Assembly (NCBI GenBank): GCA_964596325.1
Contig: CAZQSQ010000009.1
Coordinates: 1 to 30,147 of the forward strand
Origin: JBAZJI01 sp964596325
GTDB lineage: Bacteria; Patescibacteriota; Minisyncoccia; Minisyncoccales; JAGOPM01
Reading direction: 5' to 3'
Length of the DNA: 30,147 bases
A program made the translations under genes and the position numbers. Shown piece after piece: positions 12,949 through 21,844 of the stretch. The notes below the pieces were generated by a model. It was given only the letters and a program-made list of their open reading frames with translations. It was not told where the DNA came from and made no database searches. How positions within the stretch are numbered: the stretch's first letter is position 1; the number at the start of each line of letters is the position of its first letter.

Positions 12949-15900
12949 TTAATGTATCTTGATGATTTCACTAGCGGTTCGGCCAAAAACTTCCGGCTCA
13001 TACATTTCCGAAACTATTGCCGGCAACTGGGTAAATTCACCTTTGGTTGTGGCCCGCAAGAAGTAATCAATCGTATATTCGCCTGGCTCTAAATAGGAAG
13101 TGTAAATAAAGGCCTTGTCGTCACGGATTTCTTTGAATTCCGGCCAGAAGTAATTGCCTTTTAGTTCGCTTTGGGCCAAGCGCAAAGATTTATCCTCAGT
13201 AGCGAGGCTTAAATCCACAATCTCCATGCCGGCCGGGATATAATCCTCGATAGAGACATGCCGACGCGTTTGCGGAACGATTAAAACTAAATGCTCCCGA
13301 ACTATATCGCCAACTTTAATATTTGAGAGTGGCGATTCATTTTTCTTGTCAGCAACAGCATAAAAAGCCCGGGTAACCGTAAACCCTTCATCGCGGGGCG
13401 CAACCCTCCCCTTCAAATAATATTTTAACTCCACATCATAATACATTCCGTCATCGGAATTCTTTTTCAAGTCTAGGAAATTATAATCGCCCACTCTTAA
13501 TTTCTTCATGGCTAACTGCGCCTTAAACTGATCAAAAATATTTTTAGGCCCGAATGATTTTTGGGCTTGGGAAACGTTATTGACCAAAAGCTCCAAATCA
13601 AATTTGGCATCGTTTTCTTTATGCCAAGAAATGACGCTAGCAAAAGCCTCAACCACATCTAAGTTATTTCTCGTCGAGCCCCAATCTCCCGAGGCATTTT
13701 TCGAATTTAACACCCAGCGAAGGGCTCGCTCATAAAGTGGCGCTTCCCGTTTGCCGAAAGCCAAAGATTTCAAATAAAGCGCCGTATCCGAAATGGAATT
13801 GTCATAGTAATAGTAATCTTGATGGCTGGCTTCCAAAAAGGCGCCGCGAGAATCAATAACCAGACTATTATCCAGCAAGTCATTAACCTTTTTCTTGGCC
13901 TCGGAAGAAAAGTCGCGAGAATTCACCAAAACTCCCAATTGAGCCAAAGAATGCATGCCTAATTTATCCTGCAAACGGGCCTTGCTGGAAACGATATTCA
14001 AAATTTTCCCTTTCAGGGTTGCATCCGCTTCGTATTTTGGAACGTCCATTAGGGCTGAAGTAATTTCTACCATATGCCCATCGCTTATGGACTGACACGA
14101 ACCAAGATTGCTTTGGCTTGAGCAATCGGAACTGTTAAGTAATCTGGCGTAAAGATAATCAGCTGCTTTGCTTCTGGCGGATTCGTTAACCGCAAAGCCA
14201 GAAGATTTCAAGCTATTAAAAGCCTGCAAGGCGGAAAGTGTGGCAAAATCGCTCGCCTCGGAATTTGGCCAAAGCGAAAAACCTCCATCCCAACGTTGAT
14301 TATTATATATTCTGGCCAACCCTATTTGGACCATTTCCTCTACGCTATATTCTTTCCCATTCTCTCCGGGATACTTTTTAGTTAGCAGAGTCGAGTCGAC
14401 ATTAGCGGCAGCTAAGGATTTTTTGACCACAGCCAAAGCCTGCAACTTGCCGGCAACCTGCTCAGTGCAGCCATAAGGATAGCTAATCAGCGATTCCAAG
14501 GCCTTATTCATAAAAACCGACAAAGTAGCAGCCGCTCCGATGGAAACCTCTCCTACTTCACTGGAGATATTGGCGGGCAAATAAATCACCTCAGTGGCCG
14601 AGCGAGCCTTAATATAATTGGAAGTGGCCACTACCTCGTAGGTCAAATCGGCCTTAACGGGAATTTGATGCGTGACGCCATCAGAATAATTCTTCGCCCG
14701 GGCCATAATCGTAAAAGAATTGGCACCGCTTGTCTGCTCTGGTGGAGATTTTACACTAAAATAAACCGTTTGAGACTTGCCGGCCTCAATGGCCACTTTT
14801 CGCTTTGGCGAACTATCGTTTATCTGCAATCCCTGCGTCGACAACTCAACCTCAAAATCCAACTTCTCTTTTGTTTGATTGAAAATTTGCGCCCCTAAAA
14901 ACATCTGGTCTCCGGGAACGCTAAAACGTGGCTTCAAGGCTACCACCATCACGTCTTTTTTACTCATGAATTGCGCATAGCCTACTCCGAGCTTAGTATC
15001 TTTGCTGACACCCAAAGATTCGGCTTGCCACGTTGTAAGATTATCGGGAAGCTTGAAGGAAATTTTGGCATATCCATTATTATCGGTAATGATTGAGCCC
15101 TGCCAATAAGCCGTTTCTCTAAAATCCCCGCGCGGTTTAGCCGCTTCGTCGGCCGCCATTCCACCGCCGCCCGAGCCGCCCTTTGTCCGACTTAAGGCTT
15201 TAGGGGCCGGTTCCAAAAACGTATCTAAATTAGAATACGTAGCAACACCCAAAGGAAAACCATCGTAAAAAAATACCAAGGGATTTTTTTTGGGATTACC
15301 TTCCAAAGCTAGCACGCTTAAATCGACAACCGCTAAAGAAACGTCGGCAGAAACTCTCGCCCCAGTCTTGTCGCTGGTGATTATTTCTATTTGGACTTCA
15401 TCTCCCGGTTTATACTGCGTCTGAGAAGCCTTAACTTCTACATTGAGCTTGTTCAGCTCTCCCCCGACATTAAAATATTTCATGGCATACTTCGCACTGG
15501 GCTGCGGTGATTGCAAGAGGACACTAACATAAAAATTCGGCCAATATTCTTTTTTGACGTCGAAAGAATACTCGGAAAGGTTGCCAAGCACATCAATGAC
15601 TTTATATTCGAATATTTTCCCTCTCTCGATAGCTACTAAAGCCTTGGCCTTGAGAAATGGCGACTGGATCACAATTGTCCCCTTATCGCCCACCTTATAA
15701 TCGTTTTTATCTGCTACCAAATTCAGCTCCGCTCCCGCCTCTTCCCTGATAGAAGATGGGCCGCTGCCCCAAATATAAACATCTGTGCGCGAACGAACGA
15801 CATTGCCCTTCCCATCTGAGGCGCTGACCGCTATTTCATAATTACCTTCTTGGGCTAAGGAAAATTCCTGCTTGGCATTGCCATCCTTATCGGTCCCAAA

Positions 15901-18900
15901 ATGAAATTCCTTAACCTTTGTTAGTTTTTTCTCCCAGGAAGTGGAATAGATTCCGCCTTCTTGCCGCTTAGACTCAAACCACTCGACTCTAAAAACCTCG
16001 GCCTTAATATTGCCAATACCCCGGGGTTTACCCGTTAAATCCAAGGTTTTAGCTTTTACGGCCAGCTTCTGCCCTTTGCCGGCAAAATAAGGATCAGCCT
16101 TTACTCCCAAATAAAATTCACCGGCGTGGACAATAATGGTTTTTTGGGTAGAAACCGTTTGGCCCTGCGCATTGGAAACATTGATATCAAAATTAATAAT
16201 CTTGCTGTAATAATCATCATCGGCCTTAATAAGCTTGGCTAAATCAGAATCAAATTCTATATTGGCCCTGCCTTTTTCATCCAAAACCCCTTCTTTGCGA
16301 TACAAATATCTATCACCATAATAATATTCCCCATAGCTCTGCCCCCAATCGCCAAAAGTAAACCACTCGCCATCATACTTATCAAAATAATAATTCTGGC
16401 TAGAAACAGTATAAGAGAATTTTGCACCCGACAGAGACACGCCAAAATAATAATCGGAATTAATACTTATTCTCGCTTTATCCTTGGAAACATATTCTTC
16501 TTTATCGGATTCTGCTTTGACTTGGAAAGGTGAAGCCACATACTCCTTAACATCAAGGTAAGAACAATCATAGGAAGAAGCTGCCAGGCAAATGCGCCAG
16601 CCGCCCAAAGGCGCATCAGCCGGAATTAAAAATGACAAATTAAAAGTGCCAAAATCATTCATCCGCACACTTTCTGTTTTAACCGCTTCGTCTTTTGAAT
16701 TATAAATGACGACATCGTAATTTTTCCCGGGAAGTATTTCGTAATTACCATCAAAGCCGACGCGCAAAATACCTTTGGCATTAATTGTCTGGCCCGGTCT
16801 ATAAATCGGCTTATCGGTATAAAGATAAAATTTCCTCGCTTGACCTGCCCGGTCGGAAACATAATTAAAACTCTCGCCCCTTAAGGATAAAACCGTCGAA
16901 TCATTGCCAGAAGTTATCAAGGCGTAAGAAGCGCCGGGCACTGGTTTTATTTGGGCAATCCCCTGGCCATCGGTCAAACTGCTTGCCCGACTGCTGCCGG
17001 ATACAAAAAGCTCAACCTTAGCTTGCCCAACCGGCTCCTGAGAATCAATTTTTGTCACCCAAAAAATATCCCTTAACTCAGAAAGCTGCGACTCGGAAAG
17101 TTCATCTAAAGAGCTGCCGGCCACTACCGGATCAATCACTTTTTGGGCAACTGCCAAATTGGTCAAATTAATATCAGTCTCAATTGAGCCAGCCATCGAT
17201 TTCTCCGTGCAAGAATTATTGCCTTTCTCGCAAATATATTTTTTCTCGATAAAATCTGGATTAGTCACAATAACCTTATAGAATCCCGGCTGCCCTCCGG
17301 TAAATTCATCGAGATCCACTTCAAAATACTTTGTTATCCAATATTTTTTTGGTAAATCGATTTTTTTACTGCTCGAATCCAAGCAAACATCCGAATATCT
17401 GCCCTTAACAAAATCGAAATTCGTCCGGCAAACTTTCACATTCACGTAATCCAAATTACGCGCCGCGTAAAGTAATTTGGCGCTACCGGGTTGGGCTACA
17501 ACCTTATAACCGCTTTGAATAAGATATAAGGAGGTTTGGTTATTTGGCATGGCGCCGGTTTTAACCTCAAAATTTCCCTGCCCGGTCTGCCCAAATTCAT
17601 CCTTAAGCCGCAAGTCTAAGACATACCTTTGTTCGGGCATCAAACCAACGCCAACGACCGTCACATAATTGCCGATCTGGCAAACTTCCCCACTATTTTC
17701 TTCCCGATAAGAATGAGACCAATAGCCCAGCTCGTAATCCAAATTACTGCTTATCCAATTTTTCTTTTCCTCTTTGCTCGGTTCGGCTATTGGGTTATTG
17801 GAACAAATCTTCAGACTCTGCAAGTTGCTTTCTGCAACCTTATAAATTTTCAGTTCACTGGGCACTTTCAGGGCATAGCCAATTGAATCGTCGGAAAGGC
17901 GTAAACCGGAAAAATTATATAAGCTATCCAAGGTAATCATTACGTTATCTCCGGGCGAAAATTTTTCAGCGGTAAAGCTCAACAAAATCTGTTTTTTATT
18001 ATCTACCTTTTGGCAATCGGAAAACTGAGGTTGGTTGGGATCGCAATGCTTACCATATTCTATTTTGCGGATATTAGGTCCGGAAATTTTGCTTTTGCCT
18101 AAATCTATTTCCTCATAGAAATTGAGTACGGCTTGGCCTTGCGGGTCAAACAAATCAGCGTTAACTAAATTTGATCTGGGTGATTGAAAATTTATCGATT
18201 GGACAACGTTGGTAGTCTTAAAGGATACAAATTTGGAATCTTTAATATTTATATCACCGGCAAGGGGATAAACTTTGTTAATGGAGAGGGAATAATTTTT
18301 TTCGAAATCCCAAATTTTTTCCCGGCCAAACTTGTCTTTAGCCAAATATATCTCCACAATGCTTTTATCCTCCTCGCCGCCCTGTGTAGAAAAAGAAAAT
18401 ATATCGAAAATACTGGCAAGCTGGGTAATGGCTCCGGAAAATATGTCGCCGCTCTTAAATTCAGACTTATTTCCGTCTGATTTTATTTTGGGGTGCTTGG
18501 CTATAAATTCCAAACTCTGACCGCTATCTTGGCCGGTTAGTTTTATTTCCCTAATCGTTTTTTGCAAATCTATAGGCTGGTTAAAATATAATCTAAAAGG
18601 CTCATTATAAACCAAAGAGTTGTCGCTGTAGTTATATTCTTGGGCGTAGCGGAGATTTCTGGTAGTAAAAACACTCTGGGCGCCCTCCACGGCCAAGCCC
18701 TCCTCGGAAACAAACCCGGGCTTAACTCTTACTTTATAATTAGCCGAAGCGACGAGCCCGGCTTGGGGCCTGAATTGTAAAGTATTAGTTCCTAACCACT
18801 TCCATTCTCCTTTGGTGGCTGGGATTATCTCTACCGGCACCTCTCTTTTTTCCGCCACATCTAAAGAAGTCAGAGCAACCATTGGCCTATTGAAAGCAAT

Positions 18901-19437
18901 AGTAATTCTAGAATCCTCGGGCGCTTCCGAACCATTAACAGGAATAATCGAAAGTATTCGCGGATCATCGACGGCTAAAAAATCAGAAGATATTTCCTGC
19001 CCGCCGGAAAGCTTAATTTTAACCGCGTAATGGCGATTTGATTCTAATTTTTGACTGGGCTTGAAAATAGCCACCTGGGAACTTTCTGCGGCCAGCGCAA
19101 CACTAGCTGCCTCATTGGCAAAGGAAATTTCCCCCTTGCCCCAGCTGCCTTGGAGTGGCGGATCAAAAGAGATATTATTTTTCGCTTCCGAAAAAGACAT
19201 GCCTTTGGGCAAATTTACCCTGATGGCGGCCGAAATCGAAACTTTTTCCGGGACCATTCTTAAAAGGCTAAAGGAATTATCAAAGGGGCTTTTTTTCGAT
19301 ATAAACGATCCCCAACGAGGAAAAAAAATAAATCCCAGTCCCAAGATAATCAAACCGACAATAGCCACCATGCGCCAAACAAGGCCGTTTTTCGAAGAAA
19401 AATCGCCTGGAGGCGGTGGTACAAAATCGTTTTCCAT
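12949..19437 (-). CDS. Membrane-anchored bacterial alpha-2-macroglobulin with intact thioester motif
   Basis: This 2162-residue protein is a giant protease trap displayed outside the cell membrane. It has a short proline-rich cytosolic tail (VPPPPGDF), one membrane segment (about 19-40) and no lipobox, so it is an N-terminal anchor rather than a lipoprotein. A Big_5-like Ig domain (about 160-260, SIIPVNGSEAPEDSRITIAF) is followed by macroglobulin-like domains including TDKPIYRPGQT (about 872-882). A Gly/Ala-rich linker (about 1420) precedes RGDFRETAYWQGSI and LPDNLTTWQAESLG. The thioester motif YPYGCTEQ has Cys1657, followed by an alpha-helical thioester domain with Asp-rich W..GGF/GDWG repeats and a C-terminal receptor-like domain. 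When a protease cuts the bait region, such proteins trap it by thioester attack. It is last in the minus-strand run, 1 base after mltG, and ends one base from convergent pbpC. Confidence 0.94.
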   Translation of the reverse strand: MENDFVPPPPGDFSSKNGLVWRMVAIVGLIILGLGFIFFPRWGSFISKKSPFDNSFSLLRMVPEKVSISAAIRVNLPKGMSFSEAKNNISFDPPLQGSWGKGEISFANEAASVALAAESSQVAIFKPSQKLESNRHYAVKIKLSGGQEISSDFLAVDDPRILSIIPVNGSEAPEDSRITIAFNRPMVALTSLDVAEKREVPVEIIPATKGEWKWLGTNTLQFRPQAGLVASANYKVRVKPGFVSEEGLAVEGAQSVFTTRNLRYAQEYNYSDNSLVYNEPFRLYFNQPIDLQKTIREIKLTGQDSGQSLEFIAKHPKIKSDGNKSEFKSGDIFSGAITQLASIFDIFSFSTQGGEEDKSIVEIYLAKDKFGREKIWDFEKNYSLSINKVYPLAGDINIKDSKFVSFKTTNVVQSINFQSPRSNLVNADLFDPQGQAVLNFYEEIDLGKSKISGPNIRKIEYGKHCDPNQPQFSDCQKVDNKKQILLSFTAEKFSPGDNVMITLDSLYNFSGLRLSDDSIGYALKVPSELKIYKVAESNLQSLKICSNNPIAEPSKEEKKNWISSNLDYELGYWSHSYREENSGEVCQIGNYVTVVGVGLMPEQRYVLDLRLKDEFGQTGQGNFEVKTGAMPNNQTSLYLIQSGYKVVAQPGSAKLLYAARNLDYVNVKVCRTNFDFVKGRYSDVCLDSSSKKIDLPKKYWITKYFEVDLDEFTGGQPGFYKVIVTNPDFIEKKYICEKGNNSCTEKSMAGSIETDINLTNLAVAQKVIDPVVAGSSLDELSESQLSELRDIFWVTKIDSQEPVGQAKVELFVSGSSRASSLTDGQGIAQIKPVPGASYALITSGNDSTVLSLRGESFNYVSDRAGQARKFYLYTDKPIYRPGQTINAKGILRVGFDGNYEILPGKNYDVVIYNSKDEAVKTESVRMNDFGTFNLSFLIPADAPLGGWRICLAASSYDCSYLDVKEYVASPFQVKAESDKEEYVSKDKARISINSDYYFGVSLSGAKFSYTVSSQNYYFDKYDGEWFTFGDWGQSYGEYYYGDRYLYRKEGVLDEKGRANIEFDSDLAKLIKADDDYYSKIINFDINVSNAQGQTVSTQKTIIVHAGEFYLGVKADPYFAGKGQKLAVKAKTLDLTGKPRGIGNIKAEVFRVEWFESKRQEGGIYSTSWEKKLTKVKEFHFGTDKDGNAKQEFSLAQEGNYEIAVSASDGKGNVVRSRTDVYIWGSGPSSIREEAGAELNLVADKNDYKVGDKGTIVIQSPFLKAKALVAIERGKIFEYKVIDVLGNLSEYSFDVKKEYWPNFYVSVLLQSPQPSAKYAMKYFNVGGELNKLNVEVKASQTQYKPGDEVQIEIITSDKTGARVSADVSLAVVDLSVLALEGNPKKNPLVFFYDGFPLGVATYSNLDTFLEPAPKALSRTKGGSGGGGMAADEAAKPRGDFRETAYWQGSIITDNNGYAKISFKLPDNLTTWQAESLGVSKDTKLGVGYAQFMSKKDVMVVALKPRFSVPGDQMFLGAQIFNQTKEKLDFEVELSTQGLQINDSSPKRKVAIEAGKSQTVYFSVKSPPEQTSGANSFTIMARAKNYSDGVTHQIPVKADLTYEVVATSNYIKARSATEVIYLPANISSEVGEVSIGAAATLSVFMNKALESLISYPYGCTEQVAGKLQALAVVKKSLAAANVDSTLLTKKYPGENGKEYSVEEMVQIGLARIYNNQRWDGGFSLWPNSEASDFATLSALQAFNSLKSSGFAVNESARSKAADYLYARLLNSSDCSSQSNLGSCQSISDGHMVEITSALMDVPKYEADATLKGKILNIVSSKARLQDKLGMHSLAQLGVLVNSRDFSSEAKKKVNDLLDNSLVIDSRGAFLEASHQDYYYYDNSISDTALYLKSLAFGKREAPLYERALRWVLNSKNASGDWGSTRNNLDVVEAFASVISWHKENDAKFDLELLVNNVSQAQKSFGPKNIFDQFKAQLAMKKLRVGDYNFLDLKKNSDDGMYYDVELKYYLKGRVAPRDEGFTVTRAFYAVADKKNESPLSNIKVGDIVREHLVLIVPQTRRHVSIEDYIPAGMEIVDLSLATEDKSLRLAQSELKGNYFWPEFKEIRDDKAFIYTSYLEPGEYTIDYFLRATTKGEFTQLPAIVSEMYEPEVFGRTASEIIKIH

Positions 19438-19438
19438 A

Positions 19439-20407
19439 TTAATTAACTAAATATTTTTCTTTATTTATTAGATGCTCTCGCAAATTTTTTGAAAATATTG
19501 TTTTGCCGTCAGGAGCAGACAAATAAAACCAATAAGGGCTTAAAGTCGGAGAAAGGGCGGCTCCAAAAGATTCTTTAGCGGGATTGCATATTGGCCCCAA
19601 GGGTAAGCCCGAATACTTATACGTATTATAACCGGAATCCTCTGTCTTAAGCTGTGGATTCTTACTTAAAGAACCCCTACCCACTCGAAAATATTCCAAG
19701 CTCGAATCAACCTCTAAAGGGTAGCCAGCATCCAAACGCTTCCAAAGGATGCCCGCCACTATTTTTTTATCTTCAAAACTCCTCACTTCTTTTTCTAATA
19801 AAGAAGCCACCGTTAAAATGGAAAAAGTGTCCCCACTCTTCGGGTAGGAAAAATTTTTCGCTAAAACGATTTTCTTTTGAAAGTTATCCAACATCTGTCG
19901 AACAACTTTTTCCGGTTGGCTATTAGCCTCAAAATTATAAGTATCAGGATATAGATACCCCTCTAAGCCAGCCCCTTGGGGCAACAAGCGCAAAAATTCA
20001 AAGTCAGGAATCAGTGCCTCAACAGAGCTTGTCGCCAAAGCGTATTCCTGAAATTCTCCGTTACCGCAAATTCCCTGGCGGCTGAGAGCTTTGGCAATAT
20101 CCTTAATAGTCCAGCCAGCAATTATCGTTACCTTTTTTGGAGCCACTCGCCCGGCTACCAAAATGGCCAAAATCTCTTTAGGGTTAGAGCCCTTAACGAT
20201 TTCATACTGCCCAACTTTAATTTTGCGCCATTGCCCACTAATTAATGCCTCCCAAATAAACAAAAAACGATTCTCGAGTAAACCAGCTATTTGGAGATTT
20301 TTGCTGACTTGAAGAATATTCTGCCCCTTCCCGACCAAAAACTCCGCGCCCAAACAAATAGAGGGGATCAATAACAACAAACAAAAAAAACTTAAAACAC
20401 GGCGCAT
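19439..20407 (-). CDS. mltG: Endolytic murein transglycosylase MltG
   Basis: MltG (YceG family) cuts nascent glycan strands and is proposed to end their elongation. The 322-residue protein has an N-terminal hydrophobic segment (about 4-20) acting as anchor or signal, a LysM-like region (about 21-90) and a catalytic domain. This domain has LEGYLYPDTYNF (148-159), the catalytic Glu205 in ASLLEKEVR, LEVDSSLEYF and SGYNTYKYSGLPLGPICNPAKESF. All conserved family motifs are present, and the length is near normal (about 320-350). Its first 16 bases overlap the PAP2 gene, and the alpha-2-macroglobulin gene starts one base after its stop. The neighbours fit a wall-building role. Confidence 0.95.
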   Translation of the reverse strand: MRRVLSFFCLLLLIPSICLGAEFLVGKGQNILQVSKNLQIAGLLENRFLFIWEALISGQWRKIKVGQYEIVKGSNPKEILAILVAGRVAPKKVTIIAGWTIKDIAKALSRQGICGNGEFQEYALATSSVEALIPDFEFLRLLPQGAGLEGYLYPDTYNFEANSQPEKVVRQMLDNFQKKIVLAKNFSYPKSGDTFSILTVASLLEKEVRSFEDKKIVAGILWKRLDAGYPLEVDSSLEYFRVGRGSLSKNPQLKTEDSGYNTYKYSGLPLGPICNPAKESFGAALSPTLSPYWFYLSAPDGKTIFSKNLREHLINKEKYLVN

Positions 20408-20916
20408 TTTTTACTAAAATAAAATTTCCACAAAATATAAGCGGATGATATCCCGATAACCGCGCCAGCCAAAATGTCGCTTAAGAAATGAGCCCCGCAA
20501 TACATCCGAGCCACCAGTGATAAGCTGCTGAGAAAAACCAATAGAATCCCCGGCTTTTTACCGCAACACAGAAAAACCGCCCAAGACATAGCTAAAAGAA
20601 AGCTAGCGTGACCAGAGGGAAATGAAGGGTTAGGCTGTTGAGCCAATAAAGCCGGATATCCCAAATCCATGGGCCGGGGCCTCTGGAAGAAAAGATAAAT
20701 TATTTCATTCACCCCGAAACGTGCCACGACCAGAGAAAGTGCAACGTAAACGAAATCTAAAATCTGGCGACGATATTTGTTGTAAATAAACCATAAAGCC
20801 AAGGCAACCAAAAGCCAAGGCAAAATTTCCGCCAAAAAGACCATGGCTAAATCAAAAGTTCGATTTCGGCCGACAATTTGGGAAAAATACTGGGCAATTT
20901 GAGTGTCAAAAACCAT
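20392..20916 (-). CDS. PAP2-family membrane phosphatase, possible undecaprenyl-diphosphate phosphatase
   Basis: The 174-residue integral membrane protein has about five hydrophobic segments and the three PAP2 phosphatase motifs: FFQRPRP (about 76-82), PSFPSGHASF with the catalytic histidine (about 97-106), and ARMYCGAHFLSDILAG with the nucleophile histidine and its Asp partner (about 136-151). The lysine usually found seven residues before the RP pair of motif 1 is replaced by Tyr. Small PAP2 proteins of the BcrC/PgpB type recycle undecaprenyl pyrophosphate at the outer face, which would suit its place between GlmU-like, mltG and pbpC functions. Other lipid phosphates are possible substrates. 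It overlaps the PP-loop gene upstream by 11 bases and mltG downstream by 16 bases. Confidence 0.88.
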   Translation of the reverse strand: MVFDTQIAQYFSQIVGRNRTFDLAMVFLAEILPWLLVALALWFIYNKYRRQILDFVYVALSLVVARFGVNEIIYLFFQRPRPMDLGYPALLAQQPNPSFPSGHASFLLAMSWAVFLCCGKKPGILLVFLSSLSLVARMYCGAHFLSDILAGAVIGISSAYILWKFYFSKKCAVF

Positions 20917-21844
20917 ATCTTTTTTCCGAAAAATTTATTTCTTTGGCGCCCTTGGCCTTCGGGCTGCGCCGCAAGATAAATTCCTTGGCCGAATCAACTA
21001 AATTTTCATTTGATTCGATATTAAATTTCCTTATCAAGGCCAAGGGTCCGGGAATATTTTCCATTTTAATACAAATATCCCCCTTAGCAATAAATTTCAA
21101 CAATCCTGCCTCGTCGAGTTTATCGCGAGTTATAATTATCAAGTTGCCCCCAATCCAATGATGCAAACCAAAACGCATCAGGGCTGCATCATTTTCCGAA
21201 TAATCGGCCTTGGCGATAGTCAAAGCTTTTAATCTCTGACCGAACTCTTTTTCAGTTAAAATGCATCCGCCTGAGGGAGTCGGATATTCTTTTATCCCCC
21301 ACTCCTTGGCCAGCGCCAGCTGTTTTTGGCGGCTGCGGCCGCTGACATCAAGCAATTCGCCGTCTTTTAACCAACCATTCTTTTGGACAATAGTTTTATC
21401 GAGCAATTTACCTGATAAGGGGCGGAATAATTTATCCCCTAGACCGGATTTGATTCTAATCAATTCCAAGCTCTGCTTATTTTGAGACATGGGCCGCTGC
21501 CCCAAAACCTCTCCGGTAGCCACAAAATCAAACCCCTCTTTTTCTAAAATTTCCTTGGCTTTTTTGATCATCAATAAATGGCAATCAATACAAGGATTCA
21601 CGCTAGATCCATAACCATATTGCGGTTTTTTGACAATCGCCAAATGCTCACAAGAAAAATCCGCTACCAATAGTTTAGCGCCAATTCGCAAGGCGGATTT
21701 TTGCGCATTCTCATCATTAAAAAATACACTCTTAAAAACAAGGCAGGTCACATCGAAACCTTGCCTTGTTAAATATTTTGCAGCCAACATCGAATCTAGG
21801 CCGCCAGAAAAAAGCACTAAAGCTTTGGGCATTTTTTTATTCAT
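20906..21844 (-). CDS. PP-loop ATP pyrophosphatase, ThiI/MnmA-like tRNA thiolation candidate
   Basis: The 312-residue protein starts with a PP-loop, LFSGGLDSMLAAKYL (Ser13 to Ser18), which binds ATP to adenylate a substrate. It then has VNPCIDCHLLMIKKA (Cys85 and Cys88), VATGEVLGQRPMSQ (108-121) and TPSGGCILTEKEF with Cys194. This layout, a PP-loop plus a CxxC pair and a distant cysteine in a GGC motif, resembles tRNA 2- or 4-thiouridine synthases. The protein lacks the THUMP domain of ThiI and is not a standard MnmA. The C-terminal 100 residues are unassigned. A tRNA sulfur-transfer role is likely but the modified base is unknown. It overlaps the GlmU-like gene by ATGA and the PAP2 gene by 11 bases, so its placement among wall genes looks like simple operon packing. 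Confidence 0.8.
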   Translation of the reverse strand: MNKKMPKALVLFSGGLDSMLAAKYLTRQGFDVTCLVFKSVFFNDENAQKSALRIGAKLLVADFSCEHLAIVKKPQYGYGSSVNPCIDCHLLMIKKAKEILEKEGFDFVATGEVLGQRPMSQNKQSLELIRIKSGLGDKLFRPLSGKLLDKTIVQKNGWLKDGELLDVSGRSRQKQLALAKEWGIKEYPTPSGGCILTEKEFGQRLKALTIAKADYSENDAALMRFGLHHWIGGNLIIITRDKLDEAGLLKFIAKGDICIKMENIPGPLALIRKFNIESNENLVDSAKEFILRRSPKAKGAKEINFSEKRYGF

